Assembly (NCBI RefSeq): GCF_033898525.1
Contig: NZ_JAXAFJ010000001.1
Location: forward strand, 186,001-250,000
Direction: 5' to 3'
DNA: 64,000 nucleotides
Source of the DNA: Flaviflagellibacter rhizophilus
GTDB lineage: Bacteria > Pseudomonadota > Alphaproteobacteria > Rhizobiales > Methylopilaceae
Below are positions 23,026 through 32,416 of the stretch, piece after piece. Within the stretch, counting starts at the first letter, position 1. The number at the start of each line of letters is the position of its first letter. The translations under genes were made by a program, and so were the position numbers. Below the pieces are notes generated by a model. It saw only the letters and a program-made list of their open reading frames with translations, searched no databases and was not told the DNA's origin.

Positions 23026-24441
23026 ATGAACGTCCACGCCGCGCCCAATAACGACTACGCCATTGCCGATATCGGCCTCGCCGATTGGGGCCGCAAGGAG
23101 CTGACGATCGCCGAGATCGAGATGCCCGGCCTGATGAAGACGCGTGAGGAGTTCGGGCCGTCGCAGCCGCTGAAGGGCGCGCGCATCGCGGGCTCGCTGC
23201 ACATGACGATCCAGACCGGTGTGCTGATCGAGACGCTGAAGGCGCTGGGCGCCGATGTGCGCTGGGCCTCCTGCAACATCTATTCGACGCAGGACCATGC
23301 GGCGGCGGCCATTGCAGCGTCCGGCACGCCGGTGTTCGCCATCAAGGGCGAGAGCCTGGTCGATTATTGGGAATACACCCACAAGATCTTCGAATGGGCC
23401 GATGGCGGCGTGCCGAACATGATCCTGGACGATGGCGGCGACGCCACCGCGCTGGTCCATCTCGGCGCCCGGGCTGAAGCCGGCGACACCGCCTTCCTCG
23501 ACACCCCCGGCAACGAGGAAGAGGAAGTGCTGTTCGCGGCCATCAAGAAGCGCGTCGCCACCGGCTCCGGCTTCTACACGAAATGCGCCCAGGCCATCCG
23601 CGGCGTGACGGAAGAGACCACCACGGGTGTGCATCGTCTCTACGAGATGCAGAAGAAGGGCCTGCTGCTGTGGCCCGCCATCAACGTGAACGACTCGGTG
23701 ACCAAGTCGAAGTTCGACAATCTCTACGGCTGCAAGGAAAGCCTGGTCGACGGCATCCGCCGCGGCACGGACGTGATGATGGCCGGCAAGGTGGCCATGG
23801 TCGCGGGCTTCGGCGATGTGGGCAAGGGCTCGGCGGCCTCGCTGCGCAATGCCGGTTGCCGCGTCATCGTCTCCGAGGTCGATCCGATCTGCGCGCTGCA
23901 GGCGGCCATGGAAGGCTATGAAGTGGTGACCATGGAAGATGCCGCGCCGCGCGCCGACATCTTCGTGACCGCGACGGGCAATGTCGACGTCATCACCATC
24001 GAGCATATGCGGGCCATGAAGGACCGCGCCATCGTCTGCAATATCGGCCACTTCGACTCTGAGATTCAGGTCGCGGCGCTGAAGAACCTGAAGTGGCACA
24101 ATGTGAAGCCGCAGGTGGACGAGGTGGAGTTCGCCGACGGCAAGCGCATCATCCTCCTGTCCGAAGGCCGCCTCGTGAACCTGGGCAACGCCACCGGCCA
24201 TCCGAGCTTCGTGATGTCGGCCTCGTTCACCAACCAGACGCTTGCGCAGATCGAGCTGTTCGTGAACCCGGAGCGCTACGGCCGCGAAGTGTACGTGCTG
24301 CCGAAGCACCTCGACGAGAAGGTGGCGGCGCTGCACCTCGACAAGGTGGGCGTGAAACTGTCCCGGCTGTCCGACAAGCAGTCCGCCTATATCGGCGTGC
24401 CGCAGACCGGCCCGTTCAAGCCGGATCACTATCGCTACTGA
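23026..24441 (+). CDS. ahcY: S-adenosylhomocysteine hydrolase
   Basis: AhcY splits S-adenosylhomocysteine into homocysteine and adenosine, relieving inhibition of methyltransferases and returning homocysteine to methionine synthesis. The 471-residue protein has the NAD-binding GKVAMVAGFGDVGKGSAASL, the substrate-site residues in HMTIQTGVLIETLKALGADV, and the C-terminal PFKPDHYRY tail that completes the neighbouring active site in the tetramer. AGGAGAG precedes the ATG. In Rhizobiales it typically lies downstream of the chvI-ptsH cluster; here the antiporter and the REP islet intervene. A terminator follows. Confidence 0.97.
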   Translation: MNVHAAPNNDYAIADIGLADWGRKELTIAEIEMPGLMKTREEFGPSQPLKGARIAGSLHMTIQTGVLIETLKALGADVRWASCNIYSTQDHAAAAIAASGTPVFAIKGESLVDYWEYTHKIFEWADGGVPNMILDDGGDATALVHLGARAEAGDTAFLDTPGNEEEEVLFAAIKKRVATGSGFYTKCAQAIRGVTEETTTGVHRLYEMQKKGLLLWPAINVNDSVTKSKFDNLYGCKESLVDGIRRGTDVMMAGKVAMVAGFGDVGKGSAASLRNAGCRVIVSEVDPICALQAAMEGYEVVTMEDAAPRADIFVTATGNVDVITIEHMRAMKDRAIVCNIGHFDSEIQVAALKNLKWHNVKPQVDEVEFADGKRIILLSEGRLVNLGNATGHPSFVMSASFTNQTLAQIELFVNPERYGREVYVLPKHLDEKVAALHLDKVGVKLSRLSDKQSAYIGVPQTGPFKPDHYRY

Positions 24442-24465
24442 GCGATCCGCCAGGCAAAATTAACC

Positions 24466-24572
24466 TTATCCACAGAAACGGGCCCGGCGACGGGCCCGTT
24501 TCTCTTTTTAGACTCGCCTTCGCCACGAACCGTTGGGCGCGAGTCGCGATGCAGGTACATTGAAACCGATTC
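24466..24572 (+). promoter_or_regulatory. DnaA box and three GANTC sites upstream of divL
   Basis: A consensus DnaA box TTATCCACA is at 24466-24474, directly before the ahcY terminator. GANTC sites, the CcrM methylation target, are at 24511 (GACTC), 24541 (GAGTC) and 24568 (GATTC), the last 46 bases before the divL ATG. No clear -35/-10 pair stands out. A cell-cycle-controlled divL promoter is inferred. Confidence 0.5.
24477..24509 (+). terminator. Intrinsic terminator after ahcY
   Basis: AACGGGCCCG and CGGGCCCGTT pair perfectly over ten bases around a GCGA tetraloop, followed by TCTCTTTTT. It lies 36 bases after the ahcY stop and separates it from divL. Confidence 0.9.
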
Positions 24573-24617
24573 GGGGGGTGGCCGTGGGGTGCGGCCAGTG
24601 GATCGGCGAGGCGTGCA

Positions 24618-27071
24618 ATGCAGGACCGGTCCAGAAGGGATCGCCGGGGGGTGCTGACGCCGCTGGCTGCCGCCATTCTGTGGCCGGCCACGGCTGACGC
24701 CGCGCCCCTGCCCTTCGGCTCCACGCATTCCGAGCTTGGCCAGTTGGCCGTGTCGCTCGGCCTCGTCCTCGTCACCACCGCCACGACCTATGTGTTCGCA
24801 CGCGCACGGATCCGTGCCACGGAACGCGAGGCGGAACTGCGGGGCACCATCGCCCAGTTGCAGTCCCGGCTCGACCGCTCGGAAGCGCTGCTCTCCGCCG
24901 AGCCGCAGATCATCGCCACCTTTGGCCATGGCGAGGAGCTGGAAGTCACAGGCGCGCTGCCGACCACCACGGGCGTGCCCGGGGGCCGGCGCGCGCTGGG
25001 CTTCGGCGCCTGGCTCGGGCCGGAGGAGGCCGCCCGCGTGGAACAGTTGGTGGATACGCTCCGGGAGCGCGGCGAGGGCTTCGACACCAGCGTGCCGACG
25101 CGCCGCGGCGGCTATGTGGCGCTTGACGGCCGTGCCGTGGGCGGGCGCGCCGTGGTGCGCATCCGCAGCCTCGAGGGCGAGCGCCTGACCATCGCGGAGC
25201 TGGAAGCCCGCCAGCATGCAACACAGGCCCAGCTGGCCGGGCTGAAGGCGCTGCTCGACGGCGTGCCGCAACCGGCCTGGATGCGCGATGCCGAGGGCAA
25301 GCTGTCCTGGGTGAACGCGGCCTATGTGCGGTCAGTCGAGGCGGTGGACGCCGACGCCGCCGTGGCCGCTGGCATGGAGCTGTTCGACACCACCGTCCGC
25401 GAAAAGGCGGGTGCCGCCGCGGCAACCGGCGGTGGCGTGTTCCGCTACAAGACGCCGGCCATCGCCGCCGGGGAGCGGCACGTCTTCGACATCCACGAGA
25501 TCCGGCAGGGCTCGGGGCGCGCGGGGCTCGCCGTCGACGTCACCGATCTGGAGGACATGCGCACGGACCTGTCGCGTCGCGTGGCCTCGCACCGCAAGAC
25601 CCTGGACGAGCTGACCACGGGCGTCGCCATCTTCCGCTCGGACGGGCGGCTGGCCTTCCATAACCACGCCTTCCGCCAGCTGTGGCGGTTGGATTCCATG
25701 TTCCTGCAGCAGGAGCCGACCGACAGCGCCATCCTGGACCGCCTGCGCGCGGAGGAGGCCCTGCCGGAGCCCTCGAACTACCGCGAATGGAAGGCGCAGC
25801 TGCAGGAGGCCTACCGCTCCGTGGAGCCGCGCGAGCATTGGTGGCACCTGCCGGACAGCCGCACCATGCGCGTGGTGCAGACGCCGAACCCGGAAGGCGG
25901 CGTGACTTATCTGTTCGACGACGTGTCGGAGCGCATCGACCTCGAATCCCGCTACAACGCCATGATCCGCGTGCAGCGCGAGACGCTCGACAATCTGCGC
26001 GACGGCGTGGCGGTGTTCGGCTCGGACGGGCGGCTGCGGCTGTACAATCCGGTGTTCGCGCAGATGTGGAAGCTGCCGGCGACCGAGCTTTCCGCCTCGC
26101 CGCACGCGCGGCGCATCTTCTCGCTGTGCCGCGTGCTGCACCAGCCGCCCGAGCCATGGGAGATGCTGACCACCGCCGTCACCGCGATGCAGGAAAGCCG
26201 CCTGCCAGTGTCAGGGCGCATCGAGCGGGCGGACGGCGCCAGCATCGACATCGCCAGCGTGCCGATGCCGGACGGAGCGACCATCGTCACCTTCTCCGAT
26301 GTCAGCGCCGGCGTGGCCATGGAGCGCGCGCTGAAGGACCGCAACGAGGCGCTGGAAGCGGCCGACCGGCTGAAGAACGCCTTCGTGAAGCACGTCTCCT
26401 ATGAGCTGCGCTCGCCGCTGACCAACATCATCGGCTTCACCGAACTGCTGGCCGACCCATCGACCGGGCCGCTGACCACGCGGCAGCGCGAATATGCCGG
26501 GCACATCCTCGAAAGCTCCGCCTCGCTCTACACCATCATCAACGACATCCTGGACCTCGCCACCATCGATGCCGGGGCTATGGAGCTGGAGCTCAGCCGC
26601 GTAGATGTGCGCTCCGCCGTGCAGTCCGCCGTGGAAGGCGTGCGCGGACGCCTCGCCGGTGCCGGGCTGACGCTGGAGATCTCCATTCCGGCCGGCGCGG
26701 GCAGCTTCGTGGCCGACGAGAACCGCGTGCGGCAGGTGCTGTTCAACCTGCTGTCCAATGCCATCGGCTTCAGCCCGGAAGGCGGTAAGGTCAGCCTTGT
26801 GGTGGGCCGCAACAATGACTGCATGACCTTCACGGTCAGCGACAATGGTCCGGGCATTCCGGCCGAGGTCATCGAGAAGGTGTTCGACCGCTTCGAAAGC
26901 CACACCGAGGGTTCGCGTCACCGGGGAGTCGGGCTCGGCCTGTCCATCGTGCGTTCGTTCGTGGAACTGCATGGCGGCAAGGTCTGGATCGACCCATCGC
27001 AGGGCCAGGGCACCCGCATCACCTGCACCTTGCCGCTCGATGCCGGCGCGGCACGTCTCGCGGCCGAGTGA
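24618..27071 (+). CDS. divL: DivL-type cell-cycle pseudo-kinase (tyrosine at phosphoacceptor site)
   Basis: The 817-residue protein has one N-terminal membrane segment (about residues 38-63), a coiled coil, three to four PAS domains (DGVPQPAWMRDAEGKLSWVN, LTTGVAIFRSDGRLAFHN, LRDGVAVFGSDGRLRLYN), a DHp domain and an ATPase domain with NLLSNAIGFSPEGG, SDNGPGIP and RGVGLGLSIV. The DHp motif reads FVKHVSYELRSPLTNIIGF: the usual histidine is Y595, as in Caulobacter DivL (Y550). DivL senses unphosphorylated DivK and controls the kinase CckA and thereby CtrA. The order divL-tsaE agrees with other alphaproteobacteria. The tsaE start overlaps or nearly overlaps its stop. Confidence 0.92.
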   Translation: MQDRSRRDRRGVLTPLAAAILWPATADAAPLPFGSTHSELGQLAVSLGLVLVTTATTYVFARARIRATEREAELRGTIAQLQSRLDRSEALLSAEPQIIATFGHGEELEVTGALPTTTGVPGGRRALGFGAWLGPEEAARVEQLVDTLRERGEGFDTSVPTRRGGYVALDGRAVGGRAVVRIRSLEGERLTIAELEARQHATQAQLAGLKALLDGVPQPAWMRDAEGKLSWVNAAYVRSVEAVDADAAVAAGMELFDTTVREKAGAAAATGGGVFRYKTPAIAAGERHVFDIHEIRQGSGRAGLAVDVTDLEDMRTDLSRRVASHRKTLDELTTGVAIFRSDGRLAFHNHAFRQLWRLDSMFLQQEPTDSAILDRLRAEEALPEPSNYREWKAQLQEAYRSVEPREHWWHLPDSRTMRVVQTPNPEGGVTYLFDDVSERIDLESRYNAMIRVQRETLDNLRDGVAVFGSDGRLRLYNPVFAQMWKLPATELSASPHARRIFSLCRVLHQPPEPWEMLTTAVTAMQESRLPVSGRIERADGASIDIASVPMPDGATIVTFSDVSAGVAMERALKDRNEALEAADRLKNAFVKHVSYELRSPLTNIIGFTELLADPSTGPLTTRQREYAGHILESSASLYTIINDILDLATIDAGAMELELSRVDVRSAVQSAVEGVRGRLAGAGLTLEISIPAGAGSFVADENRVRQVLFNLLSNAIGFSPEGGKVSLVVGRNNDCMTFTVSDNGPGIPAEVIEKVFDRFESHTEGSRHRGVGLGLSIVRSFVELHGGKVWIDPSQGQGTRITCTLPLDAGAARLAAE

Positions 27072-27073
27072 CC

Positions 27074-28606
27074 ATGGCAAGCACCTCGGACACAGCCACG
27101 GCTCTCGCACTGCCGGATGAGGCCGCCACCACCCGCCTGGCCGCAGCCCTGGCTCCGCTCCTGAAGCCCGGCGACGTCGTGGCACTGGCCGGCGATCTGG
27201 GATCGGGAAAGACGACCTTTGCCCGGCAGGTCATCCGGCGCATCGCGGGAGATCCGGAGCTCGACGTGCCGAGCCCCACCTTCAGCCTGATCCAGACCTA
27301 TGACACGCCTCGGGGCACCGTTCTCCACGCGGACCTTTACCGCGTCGCCGATCCCGAGGAGTTGCTGGAGATCGGCTGGGACGAGGTTGGTGGCGGCGTC
27401 ATCGCTCTCGTGGAATGGCCGGAGCGTGCCGGCAGCGATCTCGCCAGCGGCGCCCTGCGGCTGACCTTCTCCATCGATCCGGAGCGGCCGTCGGACTCAC
27501 GCCGCGTCGAGATCGGGGCGTCCGACGACTGGATGAAGCGCATCGAACGCGGCTTGCAGGTGGCGGCCTTCCTCGACGAGGCCGGATGGGGCACCGCGCA
27601 GCGCCTGTATCTGCAGGGCGACGCGTCTTCCCGGCGTTATGAACGCCTGGTGACGGGTACATCGAGCGCCATCCTGATGGACGCTCCTGCGCGCCCGGAC
27701 GGTCCCGCCATCCGGGATGGCAAGCCATATAGCCGGCTCGCGCATCTTGCCGAGGACGTGGTGCCGTTCATCGCCGTGGCGGGGGCGCTGCGCGAGGCCG
27801 GCTTCTCTGCGCCACAGGTGCTTTCGGCCGACGCGCCTGCAGGGCTGCTGCTGACGGAGGATTTCGGCGGCGAGACCGTGCTGGTCGGCGGCGCGCACAC
27901 GGCCGAGCGACTGACCGTGGCGGCCGATGTGCTGGTAGAGCTCCACGGCAGAGAACGCTCCAGCCAGATCCCCTATGGCGACGGCTCCTACACCATTCCC
28001 GATTACGACCTCGATGCGCTGCTGATCGAAACGGAACTGCTGGCCGATTGGTACATCCCGGCCGCGGGTGCGCCGCTCGGGGCAGCAGATCGCGCCCGTT
28101 TCCTCCAGCTTTGGCGCGACACCCTCGACGCCGTGCAGGGCAGCCAGGCGACCTGGGTGCTGCGCGATTACCACTCACCGAACCTGATGTGGCTGCCGGA
28201 GCGCGAGGGTATCCGTCGTATCGGCCTGCTCGACTTTCAGGACGCGGTGATGGGCCACCCGGCCTATGATCTGGTCTCGCTGCTTCAGGACGCCCGCGTG
28301 GATGTTCCCGAGGCGCTGGAGATGCAGCTCCTCTCCCGCTATGTCGGCGCACGCAAGAAGGCGCCGCAGGTGTTCGATCCCAACGACTTCGCCCGCGCCT
28401 ATGCGACGCTCGGCGCGCAACGTGCGACCAAGATCCTCGGCATCTTCGTCCGGCTCGCGGTCCGCGACGGCAAGCGCGGCTACCTGCGGCACCTGCCGCG
28501 CATGCTTGGCTATCTCCGCCGCAACCTCGCGCATCCGTCCCTTGAAGAGCTGCGCGGCTGGTATGTGGATGCCCTCGGCTCCCTCGAGGCTGCGCCTCCC
28601 CTATGA
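27074..28606 (+). CDS. tsaE: TsaE ATPase fused to AmgK-type sugar kinase
   Basis: Two domains share one 510-residue chain. Residues 1 to about 150 are TsaE, the ATPase of the threonylcarbamoyl-adenosine tRNA modification, with Walker A GDLGSGKTTFARQ and PSPTFSLIQTY. From about 155 an aminoglycoside-phosphotransferase fold follows, with VLRDYHSPNLMW (catalytic Asp) and LLDFQDAVMGHPAYDL (metal-binding Asp); this is the AmgK type, an anomeric kinase for N-acetylmuramate and N-acetylglucosamine in cell-wall recycling. The next gene is its known partner, murU. A GTG at 27068, overlapping the divL stop, is an alternative start. Both active sites look intact. Confidence 0.88.
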   Translation: MASTSDTATALALPDEAATTRLAAALAPLLKPGDVVALAGDLGSGKTTFARQVIRRIAGDPELDVPSPTFSLIQTYDTPRGTVLHADLYRVADPEELLEIGWDEVGGGVIALVEWPERAGSDLASGALRLTFSIDPERPSDSRRVEIGASDDWMKRIERGLQVAAFLDEAGWGTAQRLYLQGDASSRRYERLVTGTSSAILMDAPARPDGPAIRDGKPYSRLAHLAEDVVPFIAVAGALREAGFSAPQVLSADAPAGLLLTEDFGGETVLVGGAHTAERLTVAADVLVELHGRERSSQIPYGDGSYTIPDYDLDALLIETELLADWYIPAAGAPLGAADRARFLQLWRDTLDAVQGSQATWVLRDYHSPNLMWLPEREGIRRIGLLDFQDAVMGHPAYDLVSLLQDARVDVPEALEMQLLSRYVGARKKAPQVFDPNDFARAYATLGAQRATKILGIFVRLAVRDGKRGYLRHLPRMLGYLRRNLAHPSLEELRGWYVDALGSLEAAPPL

Positions 28607-29322
28607 CCTCGATACGTTCTGCCATGGTGCTGGCGGCGGGCCTCGGCACGCGCATGAAGCCCCTGACCCTGACCATGCCGAAGCCGATGGTGCCGGTCTG
28701 CGGGCAGCCGCTGATCGACCATGTGCTCGACCGGCTGGAGGACGCGGGCGCCGAGACGGTGGTGGTGAACCTCCACCACCATGCGGACGTGCTGGAAGCA
28801 CATCTTGCGGGCCGCAAGCATCCCCGCATCATTCTCTCTGACGAGCGGGACGGTCTGCTCGACTCCGGCGGCGGCATCCGCAAGGCGCTGCCACATCTGG
28901 GAGAGCTGCCGTTCTTCGTCATGAACGCCGACACGATCTGGATCGAGGGCATGCGCCCGAACCTGCGCGGCCTTGCACAGGCGTTTGACGGGGACCGCAT
29001 GGACGGCCTGCTGCTGCTTGCGGCCTCAACCACCAGCGTCGGCTATGACGGGCGCGGCGACTTCCTGCTGGACCCGGAGGGGCGCCTCGCGCGCCGTCCC
29101 GAGCGCGGCGTCGCGCCCTTTGTCTATGCGGGCGCGGCCGTGCTTCACCCCCGCCTGTTCAGGGACGCGCCGGAGGGCGCGTTCTCCCTGAACCGCCTGT
29201 TCAACACAGCCATTGGGGACGGCCGTCTGTTCGGCTTGCGCCTGGAAGGCTTGTGGATGCATGTCGGCACGCCCGAGGCCATTGCCGAGGCCGAGACATG
29301 CTATGCGACAAGCGCCGCCTGA
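28603..29322 (+). CDS. murU: N-acetylmuramate-1-phosphate uridylyltransferase MurU
   Basis: The 239-residue nucleotidyltransferase begins with AMVLAAGLGTRMKPLTLTMP, the sugar-nucleotide pyrophosphorylase signature, followed by KPMVPVCGQPLIDHVL and FFVMNADTIW. MurU makes UDP-MurNAc from the 1-phosphate formed by AmgK, bypassing de novo synthesis and the fosfomycin target MurA in species that have the pathway. Pairing with the AmgK domain of the preceding fusion supports this over a generic GDP-mannose or glucose enzyme. It overlaps the upstream gene by four bases (ATGA) and the addB start by 20. Confidence 0.88.
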   Translation: MTSIRSAMVLAAGLGTRMKPLTLTMPKPMVPVCGQPLIDHVLDRLEDAGAETVVVNLHHHADVLEAHLAGRKHPRIILSDERDGLLDSGGGIRKALPHLGELPFFVMNADTIWIEGMRPNLRGLAQAFDGDRMDGLLLLAASTTSVGYDGRGDFLLDPEGRLARRPERGVAPFVYAGAAVLHPRLFRDAPEGAFSLNRLFNTAIGDGRLFGLRLEGLWMHVGTPEAIAEAETCYATSAA

Positions 29323-32300
29323 ACGCAGCCGATCCAATGTCCTGACCGTTCCGTCGGGCGTGCCGTTTCTGGACGTGCTGGCCGAGTACCTGCTGGACGG
29401 CGGCCTCGTTGCCGGGCCACCGTTGCGGAACGATCCACTGGGCCTGATGGATGCCCGCATCTACCTGCCCACACGGCGCGCCGCGCGCGAGCTCGAGGCC
29501 ATCTTCACGCGGCGGCTGGGCGGTTTCGCGCTGCTGCCCCGCATCATCGCGCTGGGCGAGTTCGCGGATGAGGACGACCCGTTCGGGGAGGACGGCCAGG
29601 AACCGGCCGAGTTGCCGCCTTCGGTCGGCGAAACCGCCCGCCGCCTGTTCCTCGCGCGTCTCGTCAGGGCCTGGGCCGGGCATGTCGCCGCCAACCTTTC
29701 CCCGGGCGCCGAAGAGGCCGACCTCATCCCCACAAGCCCGGGCAGCGCCGTGGCTCTGGCGACCGAACTCGGCCGCCTGATCGACAGCTTCGAGACGGAG
29801 AACGTCGATTGGGGCATGCTGGTCGGCCTCGTCCCCTCCGAGCATGACCGCATCTGGGACCTGACGCGGGATTTCCTGAAGATCGCGTCCCAGCACTGGC
29901 CGGCCTACCTCTCCGAGACCGGCCTGATCGGAGCCGCCGAGCGCCGCAACCTCCATCTCCGCGCCATGGCCGAGAGCATCCGCGCGGAGCGGCCGGAATG
30001 TCCGGTGGTGGTCGCCGGCTCCACCGGCTCCATTCCCGCCACGGCGGACCTGATGGCGGCGGTGTCGCGTCTGCCGCGCGGCGCAGTGGTGCTGCAGGGC
30101 CTCGACACCGATGCCGACGACGACACATGGCGCGAGATCGGCGGGCGCACCGGCGACCGCCCCGCATCGGCTGCGGCATGGACGCATCCGCAGAACGCCT
30201 TCTACCGGCTTCTCGAGAGGCTCGATCTGCAACGCGGCGAGATCGGCCATTTGTCGCGCCCGGACGTGGCCCGCGATGCGCGGCGCAGCCTTGTCTCGCG
30301 CGCGCTTCTGCCGTCCGAGCGCACCGAGACCTGGGCCAGCGATGCGCCCCGGCAGGCGGATGAGGCCCTGGCCGGGCTGACGCTGGTCGAAGCCGCGAAC
30401 GAGCGCGAGGAGGCGCTGGCCATCGCGGTCGCCCTGCGCGAAACGCTGGAGCATCCTGAGCACACGGTTGCGCTGGTCACGCCGGATCGGACGCTTGCCC
30501 GACGCGTCGCGGCCGAACTGCGACGCTGGAACGTTGAGGTCGAGGACAGCGCTGGGCTTCCGCTCGCCGAAAGCCGGATCGGCATCCTCGCCCGGCTTCT
30601 GGCGGATGCCGCGCGCGACGACCTCGCTCCGGCCGATGTGCTGGCTTTGCTGGGCCATCCCGAGGCCGGCTTCGGGCTGGACCCCGCCGGGCGGCGGCGC
30701 GGTGCGACGGCTCTTGAGTTCGGCGCGCTGCGGGGCCCGACTCCGCCTCCCGGCGCGGCGGGGCTGGGCCACGCCATTGCGCTGGCACGCGGTGAGGCGC
30801 GCGAGCAGCAGAGCTTCGCGCACCCAGCCCGCAACGCCTTGGCCGAGGAAGACTGGGACGCGGCCTCGCGCCTGATCGAGTGCCTGCACCGCGCCCTTGA
30901 ACCGCTCTGCGCACTGGGACGCGGAGGGCGCGAGGCGCCGCTCCACGATCTGCTGGTTGCGCACCGCAGCGCCATCGAAGCGGCGTTGGGCGGGGAGAAG
31001 GACAACCCGGACTGGGCGACGCTCGCGGCGTTCTTCGATGAGGCCGATGGCGCGGAGGCCGTGCAGTTCACCGTTGGGCTGGCCGACTACCCCGCCGTGT
31101 TCCGCGCCATGCTTCAGGGCCGCGCCGCCCGGCCCGTGACGCCGGGACATCCGCGCCTGCGCATCCTCGGCACGCTGGAAGCCCGCTTGCTCGGCTTCGA
31201 CCGGCTGGTGCTGGGCGGACTGGTGGAGACGGTGTGGCCGCCGCAGACGGTGAACGACCCCTTCCTCTCCCGCCCCATGCGCGCGGCTCTGGGCCTGCCC
31301 CCGCCGGAATGGCGCATCGGCCTCGCGGCCCACGACTTCGAGATGGCGCTCGGCGGGCCCGACGTGCTCCTGACGCGGGCCCTGAAGAGCGGCGGCGCGC
31401 CGAGTGTCGCCTCACGTTGGGTGCAGCGGCTGGCGGCGGTGTCCGGAGAGACGTGGAAGCCGGTGCAGGAGCGCGGCCACCGCTACCTCTCACTTGCACG
31501 GGCGCTGGACGATGCACCGGTGAAACGCGCCGGCGCGCCTGCGCCCCGCCCGCCGCTCGACCTGCGCCCGCTGCGGCTCTCGGTCACCGAGGTCGAGACT
31601 CTGATCCGCGATCCGTACGCGATCTATGCGCGCCACGTGCTGCGGCTGCAGCCGCTGGAACCGGTGGGCGTGCTGCCGCAGGCCTCCGACCGTGGCACCA
31701 TCATCCACGGGGCGCTGTCGCGCTTCATCGAGGAACGCGATGTGTTCGCGCCGGATGCGGCGGAGCAGCTTTGCGCCATTGGCCGCGAGGCCTTCGAGCC
31801 GTTCTGGGCCTTTCCCGACATCCGCGCCCTGTGGTGGCCGCGGTTCCAGCGCATCGCGCGCTGGTTCGTGGAATGGGAGCGCACGCGCCGGCCGGGCATC
31901 GCGGCTCCCTTCACCGAGAAGCGGGGTCGCCTGTCCTGGCCACTGGGCACGCGCGGCGAGTTCACGCTGTCGGGGCGTGCGGACCGGCTCGACCAGCTGG
32001 CCTCGGGAAGCTTTGCGATCCTCGACTACAAGACGGGCGCGCGGCCGGGCGACCGCGAGGTCTGCGCCGGCTTCTCGCCGCAGCTGCTGCTGGAGGGCGC
32101 CATCCTGCGGCATGGCGCCTTCGAGGACGGCCTGTCAGGTGAGGTGGAGGACTACCTGTATGTCCGCCTCACCGGAGGCGCGCAGCCCGGCGACGCCCAT
32201 CGGGTGGACACCGACACCCGCACGCCCGCGGAACTCGCGGATGAGGCGCTGGCCAAGCTGAAAGCGCTGATGGAGGATTTCGAGCGGGAGGAGCAGCCCT

Positions 32301-32416
32301 ACCGCTCCCACACCTATCCAAAGTTCATGCGCGGCATCCAGGGCACCTACGACCATCTGGCCCGCTACGCGGAATGGTCCATCGCGCCCGAGAGCGACGA
32401 GGGTTCGGAGGCATGA
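29303..32416 (+). CDS. addB: AddB subunit of AddAB double-strand-break repair nuclease
   Basis: AddB, with AddA, processes double-strand ends for RecA-dependent repair. The 1037-residue protein carries the alphaproteobacterial AddB N-terminus (LDVLAEYLLDG, ARIYLPTRRAARELE), an inactivated helicase core and a C-terminal PD-(D/E)xK nuclease with FAILDYKTGARPGDREV, in which D and K are present. The ATG at 29303 lies inside the end of murU; GAG seven bases upstream is a weak ribosome site, so coupling to murU translation is likely. Its stop overlaps the addA start (ATGA). Confidence 0.93.
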   Translation: MRQAPPERSRSNVLTVPSGVPFLDVLAEYLLDGGLVAGPPLRNDPLGLMDARIYLPTRRAARELEAIFTRRLGGFALLPRIIALGEFADEDDPFGEDGQEPAELPPSVGETARRLFLARLVRAWAGHVAANLSPGAEEADLIPTSPGSAVALATELGRLIDSFETENVDWGMLVGLVPSEHDRIWDLTRDFLKIASQHWPAYLSETGLIGAAERRNLHLRAMAESIRAERPECPVVVAGSTGSIPATADLMAAVSRLPRGAVVLQGLDTDADDDTWREIGGRTGDRPASAAAWTHPQNAFYRLLERLDLQRGEIGHLSRPDVARDARRSLVSRALLPSERTETWASDAPRQADEALAGLTLVEAANEREEALAIAVALRETLEHPEHTVALVTPDRTLARRVAAELRRWNVEVEDSAGLPLAESRIGILARLLADAARDDLAPADVLALLGHPEAGFGLDPAGRRRGATALEFGALRGPTPPPGAAGLGHAIALARGEAREQQSFAHPARNALAEEDWDAASRLIECLHRALEPLCALGRGGREAPLHDLLVAHRSAIEAALGGEKDNPDWATLAAFFDEADGAEAVQFTVGLADYPAVFRAMLQGRAARPVTPGHPRLRILGTLEARLLGFDRLVLGGLVETVWPPQTVNDPFLSRPMRAALGLPPPEWRIGLAAHDFEMALGGPDVLLTRALKSGGAPSVASRWVQRLAAVSGETWKPVQERGHRYLSLARALDDAPVKRAGAPAPRPPLDLRPLRLSVTEVETLIRDPYAIYARHVLRLQPLEPVGVLPQASDRGTIIHGALSRFIEERDVFAPDAAEQLCAIGREAFEPFWAFPDIRALWWPRFQRIARWFVEWERTRRPGIAAPFTEKRGRLSWPLGTRGEFTLSGRADRLDQLASGSFAILDYKTGARPGDREVCAGFSPQLLLEGAILRHGAFEDGLSGEVEDYLYVRLTGGAQPGDAHRVDTDTRTPAELADEALAKLKALMEDFEREEQPYRSHTYPKFMRGIQGTYDHLARYAEWSIAPESDEGSEA

